Shown here piece after piece: positions 19,644 through 28,006 of a stretch of 64,000 nt of DNA (the first letter of the stretch is position 1; each line of letters begins with the position of its first letter). The translations under genes and the position numbers were made by a program. Source of the DNA: Symbiodinium natans (Eukaryota > Sar > Dinophyceae > Suessiales > Symbiodiniaceae); contig CAJNDS010001890.1 of NCBI GenBank assembly GCA_905221605.1, positions 997,501 through 1,061,500 of the forward strand, in the 5' to 3' direction. The notes under the pieces were generated by a model. That model saw nothing but the letters and a program-made list of their open reading frames with translations. It searched no databases and was not told where the DNA came from.

Positions 19644-20738
19644 TTGTTCATTTGTTCACTCTGCTACCACGAGGGTCCATATAGTGTAAACTTACTTAGC
19701 TCTATAGAATCCTATAGAAACCCCCTTAAGGGGGCACATGGGCCCTTTTGGGCTATGGCTTGAAGGTGTCGGATGGAGCGAAAAAAGGCCGGCCCATGAG
19801 TGCGTGAACACGGTGGAACAGTGTGTGGGGCGCCTTGTGTTCCCCCCCCCCCCCCCCCCCCTCCACGGGCGCCCCCGGGCTCGAAGATTCTGCAGGCATC
19901 CCGCCTTTGTGAGGGTCGCCCTGGTAAAGTGGAGCGTGCTTCGGCGTGCTGACTTAGCCCCATGGGGCCAAAGACGTTGGACTGCGGGTGGTATACCCGG
20001 CCCCCTCGGTCCTCTTCGTAACAACCAATGATCACTGTGAGTGTGCCGGAAACACTCTTGGGTGGTGTGAAAACCTGGATGGTTCCAGGGAGACTCGAGA
20101 ACGATCGTCGTGTCCAGCTCGCATTTGTTGCTAGAATGCTACAGTAGAATGTGCCGGATGTGAACCAGGATTGCTCCGGCGATCTACTCCTGGAGCCCTT
20201 GCGTTGGAAGGCGGTTGGTGGGGGGCTGTTTTGCGATGTTCGCCAATTTCAGCCCTCATGGGTCTTCAGCGACGGCAGCCTGGCGTCAGACCAGGAGCGG
20301 GCTCGGAAAGATGCAAGTCTCACGCTGTCACGACAAGAAACCTGCCAAACATCGCGGGTACTCAGATGTTGGACTCAGTGTGGAGAAATCTGAAATCTTT
20401 GGAAGCTCCCACAACCGCAAAGCGGGTCACGGCGAGCATGCAACCGCCAATGGAGTTCGGCTCCACCAATTGCTTCGGCACCCACAGCTCACACAGCCCA
20501 CAGAGTCAACAAAAAGACACTCTCGTGGACTTGAGAATTTCGGTTCTCGGGCGGGTTTAGGCTGTGGGGCTGAGGATTTAGGGTTTAGAGCTTAGGGTGT
20601 ATGCTTCGGGTTTAGGGCTTACAAACTGCAAGAAATGGACTGGGGACATGTGATCTGGCTCCTGGGCCGTTGAGCAAAGCCAAGTGAAAAGTGGAGCGTA
20701 GTTATGGGCCGCACGAATAGTCATGAATAGTCTAGAAC
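19575..20738. other. T-run/CT microsatellite, then unidentified island 19740-20570
   Basis: A T-run and (CT)n lie at 19593-19642. From 19740 to 20570 the sequence loses telomere-like text and is open on several frames. Coding-like pieces include VYHPQSNVFGPMGL (minus, about 19960) and SVEKSEIFGSSHNRKAGH (plus, about 20380). A C-run at 19843-19862 splits it. It may be a decayed mobile element, but I recognise no domain. Confidence 0.35.
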
Positions 20739-20818
20739 TTGGGATATTCTCCCTTATGCTAACAGTCCTTGATCGGGATTACAATAGGGGGTTAGAACTG
20801 TTAGTGTAAGGGCAATCC
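20739..20818. repeat. Palindromic element, family A copy 3 (short)
   Basis: TTGGGATATTCTCCC with GCTAACAGTCCTTGA is mirrored by GAACTGTTAGTGTAAGGG and CAATCC. It lacks about 20 bp of the core found in the other copies. Confidence 0.7.
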
Positions 20819-20892
20819 AGAACCCATGATGGCCCTCCCTGCCAGAGCACCAGAAATACTGGCCAAACCAAAAGCCACTGCTGTCAGCTACA

Positions 20893-20998
20893 ACCCTAGT
20901 TGCTGGGTACCCTGGCCAAAAAAAGGTGGCAAACCTTTCAACTCTTTTAGGATTGTATGTACCCCCCAAAAGGTCAAAGGTTGTCTACTCAGCTACTG
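20893..20998. repeat. Family F element copy
   Basis: TTGCTGGGTACCCTGGCC and CAAACCTTTCAACTC are mirrored by AAGGTCAAAGGTTG and CTACTCAGCTACTGAG, giving an inverted-repeat layout. Confidence 0.5.
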
Positions 20999-21474
20999 AG
21001 AGGAAACTGCCAACTGAAGGCCTGGAGCACGCAAGCCGGCAGCTGCGTGAATGACACAGTCTTAAGCAGTACATAACCTGGAATTCACCTGACGAATGTG
21101 CCTTTCAAACAAGCAAGCCAACAAACAAGCAAACACCAAAAAGCACACAAAAAAACACACACAACCAAATGGCACCAAATACACAATCAGGCAAACAAAA
21201 AACAAACACATCCAAAACCAAACATGAATGAAGCAATACGAACCTGTCATCTACTGAAGCAAAGCATCCATCATCAGGCCCTTGCCATTCAGCTCCCGAT
21301 CGAGAATCAGCTGCCCAACCTTACTGGCAAAAATCTCCAGGGGCAAAGGCTGAGTTCTCTCCGGGAAAAAGGACTTTATACCTGTGGTTTTACACTAGTA
21401 TTCAAGGAGGATTCTAGTCGCCAAAAAAATTAATAGTCTTATAGTCGTTAAATGGGCTCCCTATACTTAGAACC

Positions 21475-21575
21475 CAAGCAACGGCCCGGATCTTGGACTC
21501 GAAGCGGGCCTTGCCAATGGCGTTGATCACGCGGCGCAGGCGCAGTTCCTGCGGAGACACTGGCTTGCTTCCAAG
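21475..21575 (-). CDS. Candidate exon interrupted by an introner-like insert
   Basis: The minus frame reads GSKPVSPQELRLRRVINAI then GKARFESKIRAVAWVL, a strongly coding-like segment rich in Arg/Lys. Its upstream side is cut by the family C element at 21586-21650, which carries an 11-bp target duplication. The exon therefore continued beyond that insertion. Function unknown. Confidence 0.5.
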
Positions 21576-21661
21576 GAAGCTTACATAAGGGGGTTTCCGA
21601 CAATAGGGGTGCCCTATTTGGGGTTCCTTTCAATAGCATTTTGGGGTATAGAAGCTTGCAT
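21576..21661. repeat. Family C element with 11-bp target-site duplication
   Basis: GAAGCTTACAT at 21576-21586 and GAAGCTTGCAT at 21651-21661 flank a 64-bp insert that begins AAGGGGGTTTCCGACAATAG, like other family C ends. The direct repeat at an exon edge is the signature of a transposon-like intron insertion. Confidence 0.65.
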
Positions 21662-21984
21662 TGGGTTGCCATACTTCATGTCATGATGTAACATGTACCT
21701 CAAATGCCCACAACTGTCAAGCCCCACCCTTTAGCCATTCTTTTCACTTGGTGGCCCAAAGGCCTTATGATTTGGGGTCTTGGGCGCTTAGGCTAAGGGT
21801 GTAAGGACATTAGGGAGGTCGTCCTCCAAAGCCAGAGGCTTCTTTAAGGTTTGAGCCCAAGGGCTTTGGGTTTAGGCTTTAGGGTTCGGGGCTCATAGGT
21901 TTAGGGCTCTTGGGGTCTGGAAGGGGTGTATAGGGGGCGTATAAGGGGGCGGTATAAGGCGGGCTATTGGGGTTTCGGGTTTTA

Positions 21985-22108
21985 GGTGGAGCTCCTCGTT
22001 TGGATTGAAACACCGGGAGACGGAGGAGTCAAACTTGGCCAGTTCACCTAAGGCGCTCTGGCTCAGCGGCAGGACCACGAGCTGTTTCAAGGCCATCTCC
22101 AAAGACAT
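21985..22108 (-). CDS. Candidate exon, unknown protein
   Basis: The minus frame reads MSLEMALKQLVVLPLSQSAL then GELAKFDSSVSRCFNPNEEL. It may belong to the same gene as the TIR-like exon at 22474-22608 on the same strand, about 400 bp upstream. That link is only positional. Confidence 0.45.
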
Positions 22109-22325
22109 GAACGAGAGCCTCGGCTCGGGCAGGTTTTATGGTTACTAACGAAACAACTTCAGAACTTCCCTCATCCTTGGATGCCTCAGCCGAGGAGCAA
22201 AACGCAGAGTTCCCAAGCGCACCAGAGCCGCGTGGGGTAGGTGCGCCCACACAGGACAAGGACCTCAGCCGAAGCGGCTGCCGCACACACGTACGCTCAC
22301 GCGCGTACACACACACACACACACA

Positions 22326-22427
22326 TGGGGGTTTACGCAACAAGGGACCCCCAGTATAGACCCCAAATGATCGGATTCCTTATAATATGGACCACAACAA
22401 GGTACCCCTAAACTCGGAAACCCCCGC
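22326..22427. repeat. Family C element copy
   Basis: TGGGGGTTTACGCAACAAGG at the left is mirrored by CCCTAAACTCGGAAACCCCC at the right. A CA microsatellite precedes it (22306-22325). Confidence 0.65.
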
Positions 22428-22473
22428 ATACACACAGACACACGTCAAACACATCATAGCACTGCGCAGCGAC

Positions 22474-22608
22474 CTTCCTGCACGCCATGACGTTCACCGG
22501 CAGGACGCGGAGGCCGTCTGCCACATCGCATTGATCAATGCAGAACTTGTCGACCCAGAAGGTGGGATACCGACCATGCTGGGCATAGAACCTCACTGTG
22601 TCCGACAT
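22474..22608 (-). CDS. Exon with TIR-like motif (FWVDKFCIDQ)
   Basis: The minus frame reads RFYAQHGRYPTFWVDKFCID then VADGLRVLPVNVMACRK and meets AG/GTCGC, a plausible donor. The block FW-[LVF]-D-K-x-C-I-D-Q followed by a LLP-[VI]-x-[VL]-x-A-C-[KR] stretch is one I associate with TIR-like domains of microalgal and protist genomes. The partner helix with WC..E is not in this exon. Role unknown, possibly NAD- or nucleotide-related signalling. Family assignment is from memory of the motif. Confidence 0.5.
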
Positions 22609-23329
22609 TCATGGACTAAAGCGGATTGAAGCTTGAAAATAAACCCTAAATCCCTCTTGGCCAGCCAAGGAACAACTCGGCCACAAGCTGAAGGGCCCTC
22701 CACTTCCTCTTGACGGGTGCTCTCTCTTGTCGACACTCTTCGTTTCAGGCGAACTAGGCATAGCTGCAGCACCCAGGCTTAATCGATGCATCCGTCGGGA
22801 AACAAAGACCAGGGAAAAACGAATTGAATGCCTCAAAGCCAGAAAGCCACAAGAATACACAGGCGCAGGTATTGAGCACACGCAATGCGACAGTAACTCT
22901 AGTCGTACACATGCTAGACCCAAAAACTACACTGTAAACCCCTTAACCGCAAGCCCGAAACCCCTACACCCTAAACCCTAAACCCTAAACCCTAAATCCC
23001 TACAACCTAAACTTCCCATCCTCTCGGGTCCATCTGACCACGAGTGCGAGACAAAGAAGTCGATGGCTTCCCCTTTGGACACCGGCCTGGGGGGGAGTTT
23101 AGGCTTTAGGTTTTAGGGGTTTAGCGTTTAGGGTTTAGCTTAGCGCCCAAGACACCTAAACCTTTTCGGGTAAGGGGGTGGCCGTGCGGGGGCGGGGGGG
23201 TCTAGGTCAACGCTGGAGAACAGGACCTTGCGAGCACGAAGCCCTAACGCCCTAAAGCCTAGTTTAGAGGGCGCAGGGCCCTAAATCGGAAAACCCTGAA
23301 GCCCTAAACGCGAAACCCAAACCCTAAGC
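22609..23329. other. No confident gene
   Basis: 22727-22930 is open on the plus strand (GIAAAPRLNRCIRRETKT), possibly an exon but unsupported. Beyond it lie CCCTAAA text at 22970-22998 and degenerate repeats. Confidence 0.35.
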
Positions 23330-23600
23330 CCTAAACCCTAAACCCTGAAGCCCTAAACCCTGAAGCCCTAAACCCTAAACCCTAAACCCTAAACCCCAAA
23401 GCCCTGATCCGGACCTGGAGAGGCGGAAGCCGGGCCCTGAACTCTCGCGCCAGTCTGCAGGACTCTGTGAGACCCAGTCGACCTCAGATACTTCTTTTTT
23501 TTTTTTTTTTTTTTTGGGGGGGGGGGGGGGTGGGTTTAGGGTTTAGGTTTTAGGTTTTAGGGTTTAGGGTTTAGGGTTTGAGGGATTAAGGGTTTGAGGC
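23330..23600. repeat. CCCTAAA/CCCTGAA array, T-run/G-run and TTTAGGG array
   Basis: CCCTAAA variants at 23330-23400 are followed by a T-run then G-run (23491-23530) and TTTAGGG at 23533-23580. The orientation flips at the homopolymer pair. Confidence 0.8.
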
Positions 23601-23874
23601 TTTGAGGCTTTAAGGGTTTTGAGGTTTAGAGTCTAGGGCTTAGGCTTGTTTACAAGGCTTGGGGGGGTTTAGGGCTTAACGTGGAAGTTGCCAGGGTGGA
23701 CAGTGGGGGCATGTTGAGGGTTGAAGGTTGCTGTTTAGGTACTTTATGTTGGTGATGCTTGTTTTTGCCGGGGTTGGGTTTTTGCGGCTTTGGGGCTTCA
23801 GGGCTTCCCGCAAAAAACCCTCAAAATTGCGCCTTGAAGCTGCCAAGACACCAAAGCCCCCTAAACCCTGACCC

Positions 23875-23997
23875 CTACTTGGAGGTTCAAGGGTCGTTCT
23901 AAGTGGGGGGTAAGTAGGGCAAGACATTATAATTATAAGTGGCTGTTTTTAGGGTACTAAAAATCCTACTTACAGCTACCCCAAGAACCTCCAAGTA
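23875..23997. repeat. Family B palindromic element
   Basis: CTACTTGGAGGTTCAAGGGT is mirrored by CTACCCCAAGAACCTCCAAG. Inside, TAAGTAGG/CCTACTTA pairs as well. About ten related copies occur in the window. Confidence 0.8.
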
Positions 23998-24785
23998 GGG
24001 TTTGGGGTTTATGGTTTAGGGTTTAGGGTAGCCCAAAAAATAGGGAGGAATCCAGCGGCCGGGGCACGCAACGCAGGTTTTTGCTCGCCAGCTGCAGGAG
24101 TACTGGCCAAGGGAGCACCTCCAGGCACCCTCACGGTATTCCAGAGGGTTTTTAGGGTCTAGAAGGTTTAGGGCTTAGGGTTTAGGGTTTAGGGTTTTGG
24201 GTGTAGGGTTTAGGGTTTAGGGCCCCCAATTCTTTTCCGCGTCGAACCCCTTGCATTAAATGCTGAACCACAAAGCAACCTGGCCGCGCATCAAAAAACC
24301 GCTTCCGGGCTTCCCGCCTGCTGCTTCTGATTGATCCGGACCTTCGCGGGCAGACATGCTGCGATAACTGGTGGGCATGTGCGCGGACCCCGAAACTACC
24401 GAAACGCCCAGGTCCCCAAAATGCTGATCCCTAGTCGGGCGGTACTTGTAAATAGTCGGTAGCCGACATGTGCGGCTTGATTTAAATCAGGGTCCTTTGT
24501 GGGGGGCCTTTTTGAGAAATCCTAAGCCATCTTCGGGATCGGAGTTTAGTCACACCCACCCCCCTCCCTCATCCCCCACATCTCAAAGCCAAGCCTAGCA
24601 CTAGACCGCCTTTGCGGTTTAGGGTTTAGGGTTTCGGGTTTTGGGTTTAGGGTTTAGGGTTCAGGGTTCAGGGTTCAGGGTTTAGGGTTTAGGGTTTAGG
24701 GGCTGAGTGGGCTTGCTTAGGAGCTCCAACCTAGTTGAGAGAGCCAAAGGTCATGGACTTCAGTGGCGAACAAGCTTTGGTGGTA
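23998..24785. other. Telomere-like patches with one candidate exon
   Basis: TTTAGGG patches lie at 24000-24030, 24165-24225 and 24618-24700. The plus strand at 24052-24145 reads GHATQVFARQLQEYWPREH, possibly an exon. Nothing else is recognised. Confidence 0.35.
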
Positions 24786-24933
24786 GCCCAGTAACCATAT
24801 TGTTATAGGGTACCCACGATTTGGGGTTGGCTAGTTTATGATAAGGGTACCCGTTATTTGGGTATGGTGATTTGATCAGGGTACCTTGAAAAAAAGGAAG
24901 AAGGGCCACCAAAGGGCTACCAAGCTTGGGTGC
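24786..24933. repeat. Family F element copy
   Basis: AGCCCAGTAACCATATTG at the left is mirrored by AGGGCTACC, with GGGTACCC words and GGGGTTGGCTA inside. Confidence 0.6.
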
Positions 24934-25049
24934 TTGGGGTGTATAGGGAACCCTAAACCCGAAAACCCTAAAACCCTAGAACCCTAAAACCCTAAGCCCT
25001 AAAGCCCTAAAACCCTAAAGCCCTAAAACCCCAATACCCGGTTTCAGCA

Positions 25050-25170
25050 GGTTCCAGCCTCCGGGCGACCATCGTCCGTCCGCACGTAGAAGCTGCCATC
25101 ATCGACCAAGGCCGTCACACGAGCGACGGTGAAGCCAGGGCGTTCTGAGCCGCCCTCCAGATCAGTGTGA
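25050..25170 (-). CDS. Candidate exon, unknown protein
   Basis: The minus frame reads DLEGGSERPGFTVARVTALV then DDGSFYVRTDDGRPEAGTC, high-quality coding text (beta-strand-like). Telomere-like arrays flank it on both sides (24945-25040 and 25325-25385). It may share a gene with 25400-25480. Confidence 0.5.
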
Positions 25171-25399
25171 CCTGAAACTGTGCGGAGTCTGCAGGCTAGC
25201 GTATTCCGTAGTTCAGGTGTCACGTTTCAGGTGTCACGTTGACCCCGAACCTCGAAACTCCAGGCCCACAAACTCAAGTCCTGGGCCTCAGGTTTTAGGG
25301 CTCAAGGTTTAGGATTTCGGCCCCCTAAACCCTAAACCCCAAACCCCAAACCCCAAACCCTAAAGCCTAAACCCTAAACCCTGCCCAGGAACTCACATG

Positions 25400-25480
25400 G
25401 GGTCGGATGACTGGGCCTGGAACCTGCGACACCAATGGGAGGCCGGAAAGGTCCTCGCTGGACAGCCACCACGGCCTGGG
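25400..25480 (-). CDS. Candidate exon with GTGAGT donor
   Basis: The minus frame reads RPWWLSSEDLSGLPLVSQV then PGPVIRPH, followed immediately by GTGAGTTC, a canonical donor. A TTTAGGG array abuts its upstream side (25481-25520). Confidence 0.5.
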
Positions 25481-25541
25481 TTTAGGGTTTAGGGTTTAGG
25501 GTTTAGGGTTTAAGGGTTAATTAGGGGTTTCGGGTTTAGGG

Positions 25542-25633
25542 TGGGGATTTCCGAAAACGGGGGTACCCAAAAATCCCTTTAAGGGGGTTCCATTCTATTG
25601 GGGTATAAAAGGGGCACCCCTATTTTGGGAAAA
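25542..25633. repeat. Family C element copy
   Basis: GGGGATTTCCGAAAACGGGG is mirrored by CACCCCTATTTTGGGAAAAT. Non-coding. Confidence 0.6.
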
Positions 25634-25774
25634 TGACCATTACGGGGTTCTAGGCCTTGACTACTGCTTGGGGTTTGGGGTTTCGGGAGTTTAGGAGAGT
25701 TCTCCATTTGAACCCACCAATTGTTTGGTTTGGAGTTGACCCTGTCGGTAGTAGAGGACGCTAGACCCCAAAAC

Positions 25775-25803
25775 CCAAACCCTAAACCCTAAACCCTAAA
25801 CCC
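25775..25803 (-). repeat. CCCTAAA units at the 5' border of the LINE
   Basis: Four CCCTAAA-type units end at about 25803, where non-repeat LINE sequence (GGCGTATCGG) begins. The 3' end of the LINE also runs into CCCTAAA. Confidence 0.85.
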
Positions 25804-25836
25804 AGGCGTATCGGCTTTCAGCCTTCGCTGCAAGAC

Positions 25837-26961
25837 ATGGTGGGTTTCGCTTTCAGTTTGCACAGTCAATTTTCTGCCAGGCAGGGACCACTTCGCATGA
25901 TGGTTTCAGCCGCGGCCTTTTTTTCGGGGTTTTGCCTTGTAGCCTCAAGGGCTACTACGCCACCCCAGTTTCGAGCCATGACGGATGGCACAGGGGCCGC
26001 AGAGAGCCTCATGGAGGCCAGGCGCGTTTACAGCGAGCAGGCCACCTTGGTACAGGGCCCAGCGTACGCCGCCTCACAGCAGTTGTTCTTCGAGCAGCGC
26101 AGGGTTGCCAAGCGCGGCCCCCCGACACCGGCCTTTTCCTCAACGGGGCTGGCCACCCCAACCGGAGACACCTTTGGCCCAACGGCTCCAACCGCCTCAG
26201 GGAGTACTCCGCCGGCAAAGCAAGACACTGGTCTTTTCCAGCCCATGCACTACCAGCAGGAGACGGCCTTTGTAGCCACAGCCCACTCCGCCGGTGTCAA
26301 CGCAAACAACCCGACAGATATGGCCCTATGGATGAAGGAAACGATTTCCACCAGGGCGCAAGTCCTGGACACCATCCGGCATTACCACACCGCCGTGATC
26401 CGTCCTGAACTCTACAATTTGATCAACCAAGTTGAGGCAGCATTGGTCTCGCTGGACGATAGACTACTACGCCAATCCAAGGAGTTAGCCTGGATGGCTT
26501 CAGAGAACAGAGCCCTCCAAAAGCAAAGTGCTGCACTCATGGTCATTTTGACCGGCTGGGATACGAGCATGTCGCCCTCCGAACGGCTCTTCATGGTCAA
26601 TTGGATGCTCGAGCAGATCACCCACGTCCAGGCCTTCTTGCAGCAGAGGGGGTGGGCCAACTTCGACGGCGAGTACAAGTACCTCAATGTCCTCTCTGCA
26701 GACCCGTCTACTCCGCCGGCAGGGGCACAGAAGTGGAGCTCGGTAACGCTACTCAGCTTCAAATCCTGGGACCTGAGAAAGGCGTTCATGGAGGCATATG
26801 GTGGCACTCAGGGTACCCCACTGTACAAGGATGCGCGCACTCCAGTACCCCGCCACCATATCAGGGCTGCCCCCAATTCCAACGAAAGTTGGAAATTCCA
26901 ATCCGAGTACTCCTCCAAGCCCTCAACCTCAAGGAGGAGACCGAGCCCCGCCAGGTGGTGA
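25837..26961 (+). CDS. LINE ORF1 protein, N-terminal part
   Basis: The 374-codon frame has an N-terminal half rich in Ala, Thr, Pro and Ser. Residues about 195-245 are heptad-like with Leu/Ala repeats (VEAALVSLDDRLLRQSKEL, WMASENRALQKQSAALMVIL), consistent with a coiled coil. A mixed alpha/beta region follows (VTLLSFKSWDLRKAFMEAY). Coiled coil followed by an RNA-binding fold is the layout of L1-type ORF1 proteins, so an RNA-chaperone role is inferred. The meaningful reading leaves this frame near 26876; the last ~28 residues before the stop are out of frame. The true start could be the Met at 25978. Confidence 0.65.
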   Translation: MVGFAFSLHSQFSARQGPLRMMVSAAAFFSGFCLVASRATTPPQFRAMTDGTGAAESLMEARRVYSEQATLVQGPAYAASQQLFFEQRRVAKRGPPTPAFSSTGLATPTGDTFGPTAPTASGSTPPAKQDTGLFQPMHYQQETAFVATAHSAGVNANNPTDMALWMKETISTRAQVLDTIRHYHTAVIRPELYNLINQVEAALVSLDDRLLRQSKELAWMASENRALQKQSAALMVILTGWDTSMSPSERLFMVNWMLEQITHVQAFLQQRGWANFDGEYKYLNVLSADPSTPPAGAQKWSSVTLLSFKSWDLRKAFMEAYGGTQGTPLYKDARTPVPRHHIRAAPNSNESWKFQSEYSSKPSTSRRRPSPARW

Positions 26962-27500
26962 CCTTGTGGAAGACGCTCACGGTGATGTCGCCCCAAATGG
27001 CGCGCGGCTTTGATGAGCAAGCCACCGCCTGCGCTCGCCTCCACTACTACGCCGAGGGGGAGCAGTTCAAAGGCATCCTCGAGATCACAAAGGTCATCTC
27101 CGACTGGCTTGCAACCACTCCGCCCGATGAGTTGATGACAGAGGAGGCCACGATTTGGTCCTACAGCTGGAACAAGATCGTCTTCGGGGTCCAGCAGGAG
27201 ATGGATGCAGCAGAGCGCGACCACTTCGCCAACGCCAAGGCTGCAGCAAAGGGCACGGGCAAGGGGATGCTTGCTGGAAAGGGGTCCCGTCACTGGACGG
27301 CCCCGATGATCTACTCCGCCAGCTCGATGCCTTACCCGATCGACCTCGAGATCAGACTGGTGTCCCAAGTGGCCTACGTTTGGGATGAGTATTGTGATAA
27401 GTTTGGCGAAAACAGCCGCAAATGCGGCGACTACCGCCAGGCTACTTTTTCCGGAGCCCCGGTTGCGGCTACTCCGCTTCTCACGGCCCCCACGGCCTGA
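26871..27500 (+). CDS. LINE ORF1 protein, C-terminal part, in the -1 frame
   Basis: The coding-like reading continues one base back: RKLEIPIRVLLQALNLKEE, TEPRQVVTLWKTLTVMSPQ, EQATACARLHYYAEGEQFKG, then KGTGKGMLAGKGSRHW near the basic C-terminal third. Upstream of about 26876 this frame is poor. The switch coincides with a run of five C followed by a hairpin (TTCCAAC, loop GAAA, GTTGGAA). It could be a programmed -1 shift or a one-base indel. No zinc knuckle seen. Confidence 0.6.
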   Translation, partial: PQFQRKLEIPIRVLLQALNLKEETEPRQVVTLWKTLTVMSPQMARGFDEQATACARLHYYAEGEQFKGILEITKVISDWLATTPPDELMTEEATIWSYSWNKIVFGVQQEMDAAERDHFANAKAAAKGTGKGMLAGKGSRHWTAPMIYSASSMPYPIDLEIRLVSQVAYVWDEYCDKFGENSRKCGDYRQATFSGAPVAATPLLTAPTA

Positions 27501-28006
27501 AGGGTTCCGGCTCGAATTCGCGATCTAGCCAGGGAGGTACGTACCTCTTTTTATCTCCAGGCTACTGCGCCGCTCCCCCACAATTTCAAGGTACTCCTCG
27601 AAGGCAACTTCACATTTGAAACTTTCTTAAAGGAATTGCTTCGAGATGTTTTCAGTCAGGGGTTGAGCAGGCCTTCCACCCACAACCACCCCGCCCCCCA
27701 TATGATAAGACTTTACCCTTTCAGAGTTTCCAGGTTTTTGGGTGCCCCGGGTGTTGCACGATCGCGGTCGCACGCTGAGTTTGTAGAGGTCGCCAAACAA
27801 ACCCTCACAGCTAAAGACCTGCAGTGGGATATGAGGGTTGTTCGTAGAAGCCGAAAGAGACCCAATAAACTCCCAACTAATCCTCACCTTCAGGCTTCAT
27901 GCACCTACATTATCATCGCCTTCTTATGCGTCTTTTACTACACCTCAACCACTAGATCCTCTTTCCCCATTGTCCTTATGGATTCTCTGGTAGTTCATTC
28001 TACAAT
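27501..28006 (+). other. Inter-ORF spacer of the LINE
   Basis: A 147-codon frame (27636-28079) overlaps the start of the polymerase frame. It includes a basic segment (WDMRVVRRSRKRPNKLP) and a hydrophobic one (YIIIAFLCVFYY). It may be the N-terminal part of a polymerase polyprotein in another phase or untranslated linker. Evidence is weak. Confidence 0.3.
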
